From assembly GCA_020746995.1 (NCBI GenBank), contig JAGPXD010000004.1, positions 1,736,001 through 1,800,000 on the forward strand: a DNA stretch of 64,000 nt. The letters run 5' to 3'. The notes under the pieces are model-generated. The model did not search any database and was not told the origin of the DNA. It saw only the letters and a program-made list of their open reading frames with translations. This DNA is from Plectosphaerella cucumerina. Lineage: Eukaryota > Ascomycota > Sordariomycetes > Glomerellales > Plectosphaerellaceae. Below are positions 43,894 to 56,230 of this stretch, piece after piece (the first letter of the stretch is position 1; every line of letters starts with the position of its first letter). A program made the position numbers and the translations under genes.

Positions 43894-44986
43894 ATGTCCG
43901 GATACCGCATCGGTTCGTCCCCCCCCTAAACCACCCTCACCTCATCCCCCTCTAACATCCCGCAGAGGTCTCGCCTAACAACCGTGCCGGTTGCCAAGAC
44001 ACCGTCTGTAAGGCCAACGGCGTGAAGATCATAAAAGGCTCTCTGCGCTTCGGCACCTGGGTCAACATCATGGATCATGGCGGCTGGCGCTGGAAGCATT
44101 GGGGCTGCGTCTCGGGTAACCAACTGGAGAGCGTTCGCAATAGTGCTGCGACCGGCGACGGTTATGACTGGGACACCATTGATGGATACGATGAGATGGG
44201 GTGAGTCTTGTTCTGAACTGTGTTGAGAGATGGGTACTGATGTCTGAGAAGTGATCACCCCGACCTTCAGGAGAAAGTTCGCACCGCCATAGAGGAGGGC
44301 CATATCGCGGCCGAAGACTTCAACGGCGTGAGTGCCACAGCCCACATTCTTAATTTCCCCGCTCACGCTTCCAGGATCCCGAGTACAACGTCCTTGGTCA
44401 ACGCGCCATCCGCAGCCGTGCCGCCGTGAAGGCCGGCAAGGAAGGCGAGGACCCCGCCGCCGCAGAAGTCAGTCCCCCCTTTCACACGTATCTCTCCTCC
44501 CACTGACACCCCCAGGACAAGGGCACCACCCCCAAGAAGACTCCCGCCAAGGGCACCAAGCGCGGCCGCAAATCCACCGCCGCCGACGACGACTCCGAGG
44601 AGGAAGCCGACGAGACCCCCGTCACCAAGCGCGCCAAAAAGGCCACTCCCGCCAAACCCGAGCCGGCCACCACCCCCCGTCCCCGCGGCCGTCCCCGCAA
44701 ATCCGCCGCCAAGGCCGAAGTCGACTCCGACGAGGCCGACATGGTCCACGCCGTCCCCATCCCCGCCCCCCGCGGCCGGGGCAGGCCCCGCAAGGCCGCC
44801 GCCGCTCCCAAGGAGGAGGAGGAAGAGGACGAGGAGGAAGAGGAGCAGCCGAAGAAGAAGAAGAAGGCCGCTGCCCCTCGCGGCCGCGCCAAGAAGGCCC
44901 GTGAGCCCAATTCCGATGAGGAGGACATGGTCCATGCTGTTCCCATTCCCCCTCGCGGTCGTGGCCGTCCCCGAAAGTCCACCTGA
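43894..44986 (+). CDS. PARP-type zinc finger protein with AT-hooks
   Basis: Five exons: 43894-43912, 43966-44200, 44252-44327, 44375-44467 and 44516-44986, phases 1, 2, 0 and 0, giving 297 residues. Residues 1-65 form a PARP-type zinc finger: NNRAGCQDTVC for the first ligands and WRWKHWGC for the last, with LRFGTWVNI between. The C-terminal 155 residues are highly charged, with AT-hook cores PRPRGRPRK, PRGRGRPRK twice and a weaker PRGRAKK, plus acidic runs and lysine runs. A block S-D-E-x-D-MVHAVPIP followed by an AT-hook is duplicated. There is no PARP catalytic domain, so it is a DNA-break or nick-binding candidate acting without its own ADP-ribosylation; nuclear location and DNA binding are inferred from the motifs. 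The catalytic function is unknown. Confidence 0.88.
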
Positions 44987-45323
44987 GGAGGTCTCGGAGG
45001 AATAGAAGCCGGTTGCAAGACGAAGAGTTCTGCTTAAGATGTCCACCGCATGGGGATTGTGAGGATTGCGAGGTTGCCCAGGGCGTTTGTGGCGATGAGG
45101 ACTGGATCGTGGCGCGTGATCTGTCGCCATCGGGCCCATGTTGGCCAAATGTTCTTGCTAGCCAGTCGCGTATTTCCATCGAGGGGCGTTCCCGAGTCGT
45201 TTGAGCAGGAAGGTCCTGCCTTTGTTGTACTTGTACTTTAGTCCACGTCCACAATACGTCTCGTTTCCCGGTTCCCGGCAGAAGATGCATTGGCTTGCCT
45301 GGGGATGTCGTCGCCTTTCCGTG
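44987..45323. other. Convergent intergenic region
   Basis: 337 bp between the PARP-finger gene and the small minus-strand ORF; nothing recognisable beyond expected 3' UTRs. Confidence 0.45.
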
Positions 45324-45542
45324 CTATGCCCCAGCCAACCACGCCCATACTCTCCCAAGCCATCCTCTTCGCCGCCTCTCCTCCTCCCTCTGCTCCGCAA
45401 ACTCCTTTGCTCGAACAGCCAGCTCCTCGCTCCGTGCCTGCAAAGTCCCCGGCGCCGGCTCGCCCCGCGTGCATACCCTGTTGATCTCCTCGACCATCTC
45501 GGCATGGATCTTGACAGTAGATGTCTCCGTAGGAGTAGCCAT
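45324..45542 (-). CDS. Small hypothetical protein, 72 residues
   Basis: A 72-codon frame starting MATPTETSTVKIHAEMVEE. It begins acidic, has a charged helix rich in Glu/Arg (RAKEFAEQREEERRRRG) and ends with a Trp-containing amphipathic segment WLGRVWAWLAGA. The frame is open upstream to another ATG at 45662, giving 112 residues; I prefer the inner start because the extension looks like non-coding sequence. No family is recognised. The helix and hydrophobic tail could suit a small membrane-associated or complex-assembly protein, but that is speculation. It could also be a chance ORF. Confidence 0.45.
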   Translation of the reverse strand: MATPTETSTVKIHAEMVEEINRVCTRGEPAPGTLQARSEELAVRAKEFAEQREEERRRRGWLGRVWAWLAGA

Positions 45543-46012
45543 GTTCAGGTTTCGTGATGAGTCGCCAGGCAAATCCTCCACTGTGTAGAGAACAAAATGC
45601 CCAACAGATGCGGCTGGAAGTGCGGCTGCAGGTGAGCTGAGCTGAAAACCGGGCTTAGTCATTCCTCATGGTCAACCCCCCTTTTCGCCCCTTTCCAACT
45701 CTCATCACAATATGCATCACCTTGAAATTTTGGGCACCTCAAACAGAGTCATAAGTCATCATTCGTCCCATAAACACAAGAGTCTACCGGATCCTCCCCG
45801 CGGCCAGTCCAGATCGTTACTCGTTACACATGGTCTGCCAGTATCCTTCCCCCTTATATCTCCCCCGTCTCCCAGAGGCCGGGTAGTAAATGACGACAAA
45901 ATATGCTGCAGATGTAGTTGGATCCTGTAGTCTCGTCTCCCCAGTAGATTTCAATGAAACAGGCGGAAATAGGGGTATCGAGTCCAGAGCAAAAGATCAA
46001 GTGCACCACCCC
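45543..46012. other. Intergenic region
   Basis: 470 bp between two minus-strand genes. Promoter of the small ORF, if real, and the 3' UTR of the next gene. Nothing else seen. Confidence 0.45.
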
Positions 46013-47655
46013 TTACACCCGCCTCATGCGGGTGTTGTCGTAGATGACCTCGCGCTCCGACACGCGCTCGTCGTACTTTGGCCTCGGGCGACCGTAGTGC
46101 CGGTGGTCGTGCTGCCAGTATTCCCTGTTGCGGCGCTCGCGGCGGATCTCCTCGGTGATCTGGATAAGTTCAAGGACGTTGTCCTGGTCTTGTGTCAGTG
46201 AAGTGACTCATGGTCAAAGCCAGAAAACTCACGTATTTCAGGTACTTCATCACATAGAAGAACTCGCTCGTCTCCTCGAATTCGTACCGGCACTCCATCA
46301 GCGCCTCGCGGCACACGAGGTCCTTTGTGATCTCGGTCCACATCTCATCGCGCTTGGGCGGCGGCGGCGGGCGCGAGGGGCGGCGATGCCGGTCCCTGGA
46401 GATCTCAATCTCGAGCTCGCGATCGTAGCCGCTCTTACGCGAGTCCCTGGGGGTCGGTGCCGGGGCGGGGGCGGGGACCATGGCGCCGTCGCGCTCGGGG
46501 ATGAACTGAGTTCTGCGGACGCCGTTGTAGCGCTGCCACGTAACCTCCGCGGCGCCGCCACCAACGCCATCCATGCGAACGCGCTCAGTGCCGGGTGGCA
46601 CGTCAACGATGGTCCAGTCCTTTGTGGCTCCGTTCCAGGCCTCGCCCATGCGGCCGCGGGAGTCGATGCGCGAGGTGATGTACTCGGCTTCCTCGTCGAC
46701 AGGAGAGCGCATGGGGGGCGCGGCAGACTGCGCACGACGGCGCGTTGACGAGTGGTAGTGGCGGTCCTCGACGCGGAGGCGATCGCGGTCAGTGCTGAGA
46801 ACGAGCTCGGTGCTGTGCAGGTGTGGGGAGCGGCGCTCCATGCTGGGCTCGCGGCGGCGGCTGGTGGACTCGCGGATGCCGACGTCAACGTCTGTTCTCC
46901 TGCGGGAGGTGTTGATGTCGATGTCGATCTGGCGGTCCTCGGTGCGGGTGATGGGCCTCGGGACGGGCCGCGGGGGCGGCTGGGGGCTGGGAACTCTGAT
47001 GATGCCTGGGAGCGGGCAAGTCAGCATGGTGAACGTTGAGTGCAAGGAAGTGTTCTAAGGACAGCCTACCATGGTCGATGCCCCTGTAATGGGTAATGAC
47101 CTCACGCTCGATGGTCGGTCCCTTGACGACAGGCGGCGGCGACGGAGGCCGAGGAGACGGCGCCCTCTCGGGGATGCGCTCGCGCTCGCGTTCCCTCTGA
47201 ATGATACGGATGTGGTCGTGCTCGCGCTCGTCGGACGAGGACCTCCTTCGCTGCCGCTGCTCGTAGCGAACGGGGACCTGAACAGGGACGGGCGAGGGAG
47301 AGCGCTCGTAGCGGACACGCTCCCGCTGGGAAACGCGGACGCGATCGCGCTCTCGCTCCTCGTGGATGTGCGGCGGGGTCAGGCTCCGGGCTCTCCTCAC
47401 CATGCCCATGTGCTCATGCGGCAGGGGGCTGGGGCTGCGGTAGCGGGGGCGGGCAAGTTCGCGGGACTCGACCTCACGCTGGCGAAGGACGAGAGGCCCG
47501 GCCTCTTGGGGACGGGGGTCGTTGCGGAGGAAGTCGAGACGGTCGCTCTGGCGATCGCGTTCGCGGTCGGCGAGGCGGACATCGCCATAGGTTGACTGAG
47601 GGCGGCGGCGCTCCTCATAGAAGTGGTCCTCGAAGTCGTTCGAGCGGTACGCCAT
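46013..47655 (-). CDS. Arg/Pro-rich disordered protein with conserved C-terminal module (DUF8035-like)
   Basis: Exons 47655-47070, 47005-46233 and 46183-46013, phases 1 and 0, give 509 residues. Residues 1-280 are dominated by Arg, Glu, Ser and Pro, with repeated RERER, SPSP and RPPSPPP tracts, as in splicing-factor-like or cytoskeletal linkers. From about 320 the protein becomes ordered: EEAEYITSRIDSRGRMGEAW, DWTIVDVPPGTERVRMDG, WQRYNGVRRTQFIPE. The end is helical (DEMWTEITKDLVCREALME, ETSEFFYVMKYLKYDNVLEL) and closes with EVIYDNTRMRR. From memory this resembles fungal DUF3824/DUF8035 proteins, whose function is unknown; I am not certain of the domain name. No signal peptide or membrane span. 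Confidence 0.75.
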
Positions 47656-49287
47656 GGCGGACGGCGGGGAGACGCGCGGGTCTCTTGAGGTGTTGGGGGG
47701 TATTTATTTCGTCGGAAACGGTCTGAAGGTTTTTGGGTCGACGTTGGAGAGTTGGGAAGAACCGTTCAGCTGGAGGAGGGAGAGAGGGGAGAGGAGGAGG
47801 AGGAGTTGAGTCGGTGGGGGCGGAAAGAAGCAGGTCAGATGAAGTGCAGGGAAGCACTGGCTTAGCGAGAAGCACGACCCCTCGTCAGCAGCACGGTCGT
47901 GGGGAGGGGGAAGGAGAAGAGAGGTGAGGTGAGGTTTAGGTTGAGAGAGGGAGATCGAAAAAAGGGGAGTAGGAAATATGGGAATGAGGGTAGAATGACA
48001 GAGGGGAGGAAGGAACACTGAAGCAGGTCGGTCGCGACTTGCCAAGACGGGAGCCGATCTTGGAAGGGAAAGTCAAGTGTCAGTGAGTGACATGAAGACA
48101 GAGGAAGGAACCAGGAGAGAGAGCGTTCTGTCCAGTCCAAATCCTGCTCGGTGGGCTCCGTCGGGCGCTACCTTGGTCGTCATGGGCCTATAACAACGCG
48201 GGGCTATTGGGTGCTGGAGGACGGGATTCTGGGGGCTGGACAGTGGGCAGTGGAGGCTGGAGGCTGGAGTCGGTCGGGTGCCGCTGGGTCGGTGTGTCGG
48301 CCGGATTTCCAGGGGTGTTCCCTGTGCCTTGGGCAGACTGAAGTGTCAAGTGCCGATGGTCGGCGATGCACCAAATAATCGATTGAATATTTGTGCATTT
48401 AAAAGACAAGAGAGAAAGATGAACGAATCTCACGACTATCTGGGCGTAATGTCTGCGTGACAGAGATGGCTTCAGCACAGCTGAGCGCTGCAGTCTCAGC
48501 TCAACTCTACAGGTACCTCCCAGTGACAATGACAACGACAACCCCTCATACCATGGAAAACAACCCCTCCATCGCATTTCAATCTCAACACCCCCAGCAT
48601 TGGGCTCCCGCCAGTGGATTCGGGCATCCCGCAGCCACGGCCTCTCCCGTCAAACCCAGGGCATAGCCCGGCCTCGAACTCAATTCCAATCCCGTCCTGC
48701 CCGTCCCGTCCAGGGGCCATGTCCATCCCCTCGTGCCCAAAGCCCCAGCAGCAGCCGCCTCTCTCCAGTCTCACTGCAGGACAAAAGAAGCCCCTCTTGC
48801 CCAACCTGACGATCCCTTGATGAAGACAGCCGAAAACAAAAAAAGACCCTGGATGCCTTCTCCCCTCTTCACCGACATTCCCCCTCGACTAGCCCGCCCT
48901 CCCCTAATCCAACTTCAGACGAGCCCTCCCGTCGCGGACAGGCTGCGATGTGCGTGGTGGTCTGGTGGATCACGAGGAAATGTCATGCTGGTGACGTCAG
49001 GCGCCCGCGCTTGCCCCGCCGTTTCCGTCCCTCCACCACGCCAGCCGCACGGCCTGGCCAGGTCGGTCTGACGGGAGGACGACTGCCGTGCTGTCAGCGG
49101 TCACCGGGTTTCGGTCAATTCCCTCCACACCGACTCACCGAAAGTACACCGAGAAGGCCACCGAGTCGCACAGAACAGCCCCTGAATATAAACCCCAAGC
49201 CATTCGTAAACATACTCATTGAAGCTACAGCAATCAAGCTCGTCGCACAGGTACACCCGTCTTCTTCACCTCCACTACCACCTTCCC
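47656..49287. other. Intergenic region upstream of the Arg/Pro-rich gene
   Basis: 1.6 kb, mostly promoter of the gene at 47655 and the 3' side of phosphofructokinase. The first 450 bp is purine-rich on the + strand (GGGAGA, GAGGAG runs). ORFs here are short and unsupported. Confidence 0.5.
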
Positions 49288-51775
49288 CTAGGCCAGACCC
49301 CTCTTCACATCCTTGGCCATCAGTCCCGACAGCGGCGGCTCGGGCTTCTGGTGCTTCGGCCTTCCGCCCAGGATATCAACCACCTCCTTCATGTGCGCCC
49401 AGTGCGTCGCCTTCGGCCTGCGGTTCTTCCAGTCCGTGTCCGTCGTCTCGAGCTCCTCCACCGGCGTGAACACCACCTGCGCGCCCTTGATGCCGATAAC
49501 ACTGGCGCTCATCGGGTCGCGCTTGCACCGGTTGTGCGCCTTGGGCTTGAACTCCTCCAGGTGCTGCATGCACTTGATGGCCAGACGCACCGCCCGGCAC
49601 CGGTCCATCGGCGACGGGACGCCGCCCTGTTGCACGTGGCCCGGGATGCTGTCGCGCGACTCGAACCGGCCGCGCGCCTCCTTGCGGATGATATCGGCGA
49701 TGAGCTTGGCCGTGAACACGTCGTCCGCCTTCTCGTTGACCAGGATCAGTCGTCCCGACGACGTCATGCCCGCGTCGTGCTGGAACACCTCGCGCAGGTG
49801 CCTCACATCGGCCGCCAGAGTCTCCAGGTCCAGCCCCTCCTCGGGCGTGTACACAGCGCTGGCGCCCACACCGAGACCAGCGAGCGTCGCGATGTATCCG
49901 GACTTTCCACCCTGCGTCTCCACCACGAACACTCGCCGCCGCGTTGCCGACGCAGACTGCTTGATCTTGTCGCAGTAGTGCACCAGCTCGTTCAGGCACG
50001 TGTCCGATCCCAGCGAGTACTCCGAGCCCGGCACGTTGTTCGAGATGGTCGCCGGCAGCAGGCACATGGGGATGCACAGCGAGGGGTACTGGTCCCGGCC
50101 CTTGCGCAGCTGCGACAGCGCGTGGAACGCCTCGAAGCCGCCCACCAGGAACAGCGCGTCAAACTCGTACTGCTCCACCAGGTTGGCGATGTGCTCCATG
50201 CCAGACTCGTCCGGCAGCTCGCGGTTCGTGCCGATCTCGCTGCCGCCCCGGCTCGCCCAGCCGTCCACCTCGAGCCAGTCGAACGGCTGCACCGAGCCCA
50301 CAGGCTCGTCGTTGTGGTGCCGCGCGAATCCGGCGAAGCCGTTATGAATCGCCACGGGCTCGTGGCCACGGGAAATGCAGTACGCCACGCCGGCCCGCAC
50401 CGCCGCGTTCATGCCGCCCGCCGGTGCGCCCACGTTGATAAACCCGATCTTCATCCGCTGCAGGGTGTCAGCCATTGTCACTCATGAGCAGCACTTAGCA
50501 ACAGCAAGAGAAAGAGGGGTTCTCACCTCTTTAGGCGGCCGATGCGCGTCGTCAACGCGCACGTTGGTCGTCAGCATGTACGAGTTGTACATCTCGGCAA
50601 ACTCCGTGTCGCGCAGGGCCATGGCCTTTTCGAAATCCTGGGCGTCGACGGCCTTGGCCACCTCCTTTGTGTCCTTGACGGCCTGCATCAGGGGCCGGCG
50701 GGTGATCTGGTTCTCGGTGATGGCGATGAAGCACGTCTCTGTCTCGGGCGTGGCCTCGAGAACCGCCTTGACGGCCTCGACTCCCTGCAGGGTGGCCAGC
50801 ATGCGGTCGTAGGCGACGGCGGTACCGCCGCGCTGGACGTGGCCGAGGGTGGTGATGCGGGTGTCGAGCGCCAGGCCCTCTTTGTCGGCGAGGATGTCCT
50901 TGATCATTCCGGACGAGATCTTGTTGCCGTGGCGGTCGTGGGCGCCCTCGGCGACGATGACAATGGTCTTGCGCTTGCCGAGCTTGCGGTGCTGTGGTGG
51001 GAAGGGGTCAGCAAGTCGAGTGGAGAGGTGCGAGAAGAGAGGGGGAAAGATGGAAGCTCACCCTCTGGACGACCCTGCCCATCTCCTCCTGCCAGTCGTC
51101 GTCCCTTGGCTTCTCAGGGATGAAGATAAAATCAGCACCGGTAGCGACACCGGCCATGAGGGCCAGCCAGCCGCAGTGACGGCCCATGACCTCGATGACG
51201 AAGGCGCGGGCGTGGGAGACGGCGGTGGCCTCGATGTAGTCGACCATCTCGCAGATGCGCTCGAGGGCCGAGTAGCAGCCAATGGTGGCGTCGGTGCCGG
51301 ACATGTCGTTGTCGATGGAGCCAACGAGGCCGACGATGTTGAGGTGGCGGTAGGGCTCGACCTGGTCCTTTGTGAGCTCGCCGGTGGAGACGAGCTCCTC
51401 GATGAGGGAGGGCCACTCGGCGCGGAACTTGTCGGCACCAGTGAGGGAGCCGTCACCGCCGCAGATGATGATGGCGTCGATGCCGCTGAGGACCATGTTC
51501 TTGGCGGCCTTGAGACGGCCGGGGCGCTCGTAAAAGGCCATGCAGCGCTGGGTACCGATGAGGGTGCCGCCCTGGGAGAGCCAGTTGCGGACGTCGCGCC
51601 ACTCGGCCTTGCGGATCATGTCGCCGCCCTGGACGAGGCCCTCGTAGCCGTCGTAGATGCAGTAGGGGTCGCAGCCGAGGTGGATGGCCATACGGACGAC
51701 GGCGCGGACGACGCCGTTCATTCCGGGGGAATCACCCCCGGACGTCATGACGCCGATCTTCTTCTTGGGCGCCAT
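49288..51775 (-). CDS. pfk1: ATP-dependent 6-phosphofructokinase
   Basis: Cytosolic enzyme that phosphorylates fructose 6-phosphate, a main control point of glycolysis. Exons 51775-51062, 50991-50527 and 50457-49288, phases 0 and 0, give 782 residues, the usual length for the fungal enzyme with two fused PFK domains. In the catalytic N-half are VMTSGGDSPGMNG (about 9-21), ICGGDGSLTGAD, the active-site loop SIDNDMSGTDATIG and EVMGRHCGWLAL. The regulatory C-half repeats the fold with NVGAPAGGMNAAVRAG, LPATISNNVPGSEYSLGSD and VETQGGKSGYI. The second intron acceptor is the CTGCAG before RMKIGF, because earlier AG sites bring in a stop. It is divergent from MED17 over 1.8 kb. Confidence 0.95.
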
Positions 51776-53610
51776 GGCGGGGTTGAGTGCTGGATACCTG
51801 GGTCTATCGGTCGGTCGGTCGGTTGGTCTGGTCCGGTTCGGAGGTTGGTGATATCGGAGAGAAAAGTGATGGAGAGAAGCGAGAAGGGTGGACGGACGGG
51901 CCGGGGAAGAAGAGGGAGGACTGGACTGGGACTCGCTGATAGATAGATAGTTGGTACAAGTACTCGTAGGTAATAGGTAGGCGTGGGGGGCTGCTCCTCT
52001 TCTACTAGGGGGAGCTAAAAAGGGACCGGGCCACCTCGAGGTATGCTGTCGCTTCTCTGGTGGTCCAGCCAGCAACCTCTCCTCGGTACCAAGTCTCAGA
52101 CGGTAGTAGTCGACTCTGGGGAGAGTGTGAGCAGTGAGTTGGGGGGTTGTCGACAAGGAATGCGTGTGCCAATGAGGAGGGAGCCTCAACAACTTTCGGG
52201 TAGAGGCAGTGACGTGTGAGGCCGGGGTGTTGGCAGGTGAGTCGAGGGGGGGGAGGACAAGACACTGGAGGGTTCAGGTGGTACTGCACTGGGTTTTGGA
52301 GAGGAGGGGAGGGGGGAAGGTCCGGCGAGGCGGGCGGGCATGGTTTGGAGCTCTTATCGCTTATCGAGACGTCTAGCGGCGCGGGGCACTTTCACACGCA
52401 CGCACCGACTTTGACAGGGCAGCACCAAAGAAAGCAGCAGGTTTAAAAGCTTCACGGCCGGTCCGACAGTGGCATCACTGCCCGTGCGAGGGACGTCTTG
52501 GTCTCTGGGCACACAGCATCTTCCCTGGAAGAAGCACGTCTCGGCGCAGTATGATCTGATGTCTGGTCTGAGGGGGGAACGTGCAGGACTGGATTGGGGG
52601 GTGAGAAAGAGGAGGCAGGTCAAGCCAAGCCAAGCAAGCAAGCACTGGCTGGCTGATTGACAAGTCGGTCAATTTCTCGCAGTCGATGAGTCTTTCACGA
52701 GCCAGGGGCCCAGCGCGACTTTTTTTTTTCTCGCGTCCAGGTCGTGATATATCCCGCACTTACTAGCTAATAAGTTGAGGTAATGGTGGTGAAGCTCTGG
52801 AGTGCTTCAGGCTTGGGTGGTCGGCCCTTTCCATTGGGGGTCCAGCAGCCTCACCGGCCTTGATCCCTGCCAGTGCTGCACCTCAGAGAGGGGTTTCCAG
52901 ACTTGGACGGGACGTTGGCTGGCAGCTTGCATCCGCAGCGGGTCCGTAGACAGGGCGGCGGGAGTACAGGGGCTTGAGGGGCTGGCTCCCTGAGTCCCTG
53001 GACGTGCCTGCCGATGGCGGCGCTTCAACTTCTCGAGACGGGACCTGCGGCACCGCCTGGAAAATGGGCTGTGGAACTGAAAACCGCCCGATATAGGCTT
53101 TGGCCCGTGCGTTGACACCGAGACATGCAGGCCACTAAGAGAGCTCTGGTTCCTCATCCGACCCACGACTGACATCCGAGCCTCTTCCTTCCTGCCGACA
53201 ACAGTGCCTGACATCAATCAGCTTGCTTGTTTTCTGTTTCTCACAGGTGGGAATTGGCAATTGCAGTTAAATACAAACCAAAAACTTTATCGGGCGGACC
53301 GGATGCGAGCTAGAGAGCTTCCATGTCAGATCGAAGTGTCCATGTTAGCGTCGCAGTCGGGGTACGTACTTTTACAGGGTACCAGGTGGAGTGACCCAAC
53401 CCACCCGAGGTGCTCCAGTCGTGGTGTCTGAGCTCTCCAAACTTCAACCACTTGGATCCAACCTCTCCCACAGCCTTCCTCTCCCACCTCAGCCTCGCCG
53501 AGCACCCACGCCCGAGCATCACCACAACTCGCCGAAACATGCCACACGCCGACCGATCGTGACATCCCCTCGCCCGAGTCAATCTCAATCCAGCCCACCG
53601 ACCTTCCAAA
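51776..53610. promoter_or_regulatory. Divergent intergenic region PFK1 / MED17
   Basis: 1.8 kb holding both promoters. On the PFK1 side there is a CGGT tetranucleotide run near 51808-51824 and a GATA tetranucleotide run near 51938-51950. No gene is supported inside. Confidence 0.5.
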
Positions 53611-55691
53611 ATGGCGTCAGCAGACGCGGGCGACATGCCCTTCTCCTCTCTCCGACCCCTACCCGTCGGCGGCCACCGCCCAAAGAACATTGGCGACTTC
53701 ATCGCCCGCATCCAGGCCGAGCGAGGCTTCCGAAATGTCTCCGAGGCCGGTCTGCGCGAGGAGATTGCCGCCAAAGAGGCCCGCGCCGCCGACGGCCAAG
53801 AGGAGGATGTCGACATGGCCAGCTCCACCGGCGACGATAACGACGACGATGAATCGAAAGACGTCTACGCTGTGCGCAACGAGATTCTGCAACATATTGA
53901 GTGAGCCCTACTCTCCTCTCAAGGCCCGCCTGACCAACCCCGCTGACCTCTTCCCCCAGCGTCGCCCACAATGCTGCAATGCTCTCCCTCGACTTCGTCT
54001 CCCTCCTCCTCACAAAACACAACCCCAGCCAGGCCGGCGCCACCCTCTCCGCCGCCCTGCGCGAGATGGCCGGCATCGGCACCCTCGGCGTCTCCAAATT
54101 CAGCGACTCTGTCCAGGACGGCGACCGCCGCCGCCGCGAGGAGCGCCGCGCAGAGTCCCGCGACGTCGCCCTCGGCTGGTCCATCATGGACATTGCCCAG
54201 ACAAAAGCTGCCGCCGAAAAGGCCGCCGCCCGCCTCGCCAAAGAGACCGACCGCGAGGCTGCCTACTGGGCAGAGGTCCTCGCTGTCAAGCAGAACGGCT
54301 GGTCCGTCTGTCGCCTCCCCGCTGAGCGACACACCCTCGGCGTCCGCTTCGGCTTCACGGAGGCGTCGCCTGAGTTCAGGAACAAGAGCCTGGCTCCTTT
54401 GCGACGCGCTGATGACGGCTCCGTCCTCCTCGATCATGGACGCGCCGGCGTTGGTCGTGAGCGCGTCGCCGTATCCATCACCCGCCCCGGCGAGAACACC
54501 CCTGCCGGTCGCTCTGTTATGGCCCCCTCCGCATCGGCAGCCGCCACTGCTGTCGCGCCCCTGCAGACCCGTGTCCTCGAGGCGCGTAATGGCATCTTCT
54601 CCCAGGAACTGTGGCACGAGCTGCACCGCGAGTCACATCAGCTGGCCTCATACGGCGTCAGGGCCAACGACAGCCAAATAGTCTACGCCCCAGAGGGTCT
54701 ACCCAAGATCACCTTCGGCATCGAGGAAGCAGCAGACGATCTCGAGGCAGCAGTACCACCACCAGGCGACGCCTCGGCCCGCGACCACAGGCTGGCAGAG
54801 CTCACACAGACAGCCCTGCACGTCCTACTCAGCTACGCTCACCGACAGAACGAGGTACAACGCCGAAAACCCTCGCCGCCACACCTGCGCCGCCACCAGC
54901 AATACCAACAATACCACCTCGTCCGCCCCATCATCCTCCGCATCATGCACGACGCCTCCATCCGCCAGACCACCCAGCTCTCCGGCCGCATCGTCCAGGC
55001 CCTGCGCCGCCTCGGCATCGAAGAGGCCGCCTTCACTCTCCACGTCCCCGAGCTGCCGACCGACGACATCGCCACCCCCGCCGGCGCATCCTCCACCCGT
55101 CCCACGCCCGCCCAGACCCTCGTCAACATGCTCACAGCGCCCGCCGACTTCAACGTCGACATGCTCCTAGCTCCCGGCATCCGCATCCAGATCCGCGGCC
55201 GCACCTGGTTCCTCCCCTTCACCACCACCCAGTACCAGATCATCCTCCTCGGCCCCGACGGCACCCCCGACCCCACCGCCAACCCCCTCTCCACCACCTT
55301 CCCTCCTTACCGCGACGGCTACCCAGACCTCAACTCCCTCCGCTCCTACCTCCTCTCCGCCGCCTCTCGCGCTCTCGTCAGCGCCTACCTCCCCATCCTG
55401 ACCTCCCTCTCCCCGCCATCAACCGAGCCCTCCACCGAACCCCTCTGGACCCCCTCGGTCCGCGGCAACTCCATCCAGGACACCGCCGGCCCCGACACGC
55501 GCGAGATCCGTTTCGACTTCGTCGAAGGCGCCAACGCCCCCGCCACAGACGACGTTGAATTCTCCGTCTCCGCCCGCTGGCGCACGCAGGACCAGCCGCG
55601 GTCTGCGATCTGGTCCTACAGCGCCGCCGAGCAGGGACCAGATATTGACACAATCGTGCGCGCCGTAGCCCAATCCTCTGAGGTCGTCTAG
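53611..55691 (+). CDS. med17: Mediator of RNA polymerase II transcription subunit 17 (Srb4)
   Basis: Head-module scaffold of Mediator, essential for polymerase II initiation. Exons 53611-53900 and 53960-55691 join in phase 2 (donor GTGAGC, acceptor CCCCAG, intron 59 nt), giving 673 residues. The N-terminus has the conserved SSLRPLPVGG...KNIGDFIARIQAERGFRNVS segment, then an acidic stretch (EEDVDMASS) and the helical core MLSLDFVSLLLTKHNPSQAG. The centre includes WSIMDIAQTKAAAEKAA and NGIFSQELWHELHRES, and the C-terminus the beta-rich MED17 domain (IRIQIRGRTWFLPFTTTQYQ). Start context is aaaATGGCG. The gene converges on the ULS1-like gene. Confidence 0.93.
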
Positions 55692-56230
55692 TTGAGGGTC
55701 ATCGAGAATGGCCTGTCTGCCAGGGCCCATGACGGCGTGGCCGCGTGGAGTAGCTGTTTTCTTTGACGAGGGGCCTAGGATATATAGAAGCAGAGTAGAG
55801 AACATTGATACCCAGCCCGCCGGAATTTAGGGCTTTTGAACATTCATCACAACTTTCAAGCGAAAAATTGAAAATCATCTTGTCATGTTGGCCGTCTAGC
55901 TAGCTCTCTTAGTATGCCTGGCCAGACTCCGCGTCTCTCGTCCATCCAACGGGGTGGTCCCATCCCGTGGACGATATCGTTAGCCACATTCGCACATCCC
56001 TGTCTGTCTCCTTCTCTCCATGTTTCCCCCACGTCTGTCCTCTCGAAATCGTCGGAGAGAGTATGAGGAAAAGGGTATCTGAGGAAGAGCAATCCCTGAA
56101 ATGATAACACACAACGCCCCAAGACAAATGAAACTCGGGCGAGGGCAGCCATGGCCCGCCCGCCCTTCCTTCCCTTCCGGTCGAAGGCGATATGTCGAGT
56201 CCAACCACAGCCAGCCGCTCAGGCATGCGA
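55692..56230. other. Convergent intergenic region MED17 / ULS1-like
   Basis: 539 bp between convergent stops; two 3' UTRs expected, nothing else seen. Confidence 0.5.

Noticed and set aside
49219..50487. 422-codon + strand ORF opposite phosphofructokinase
   Set aside because: Antisense to the regulatory half of PFK1; Arg/His/Leu-rich with no domain.
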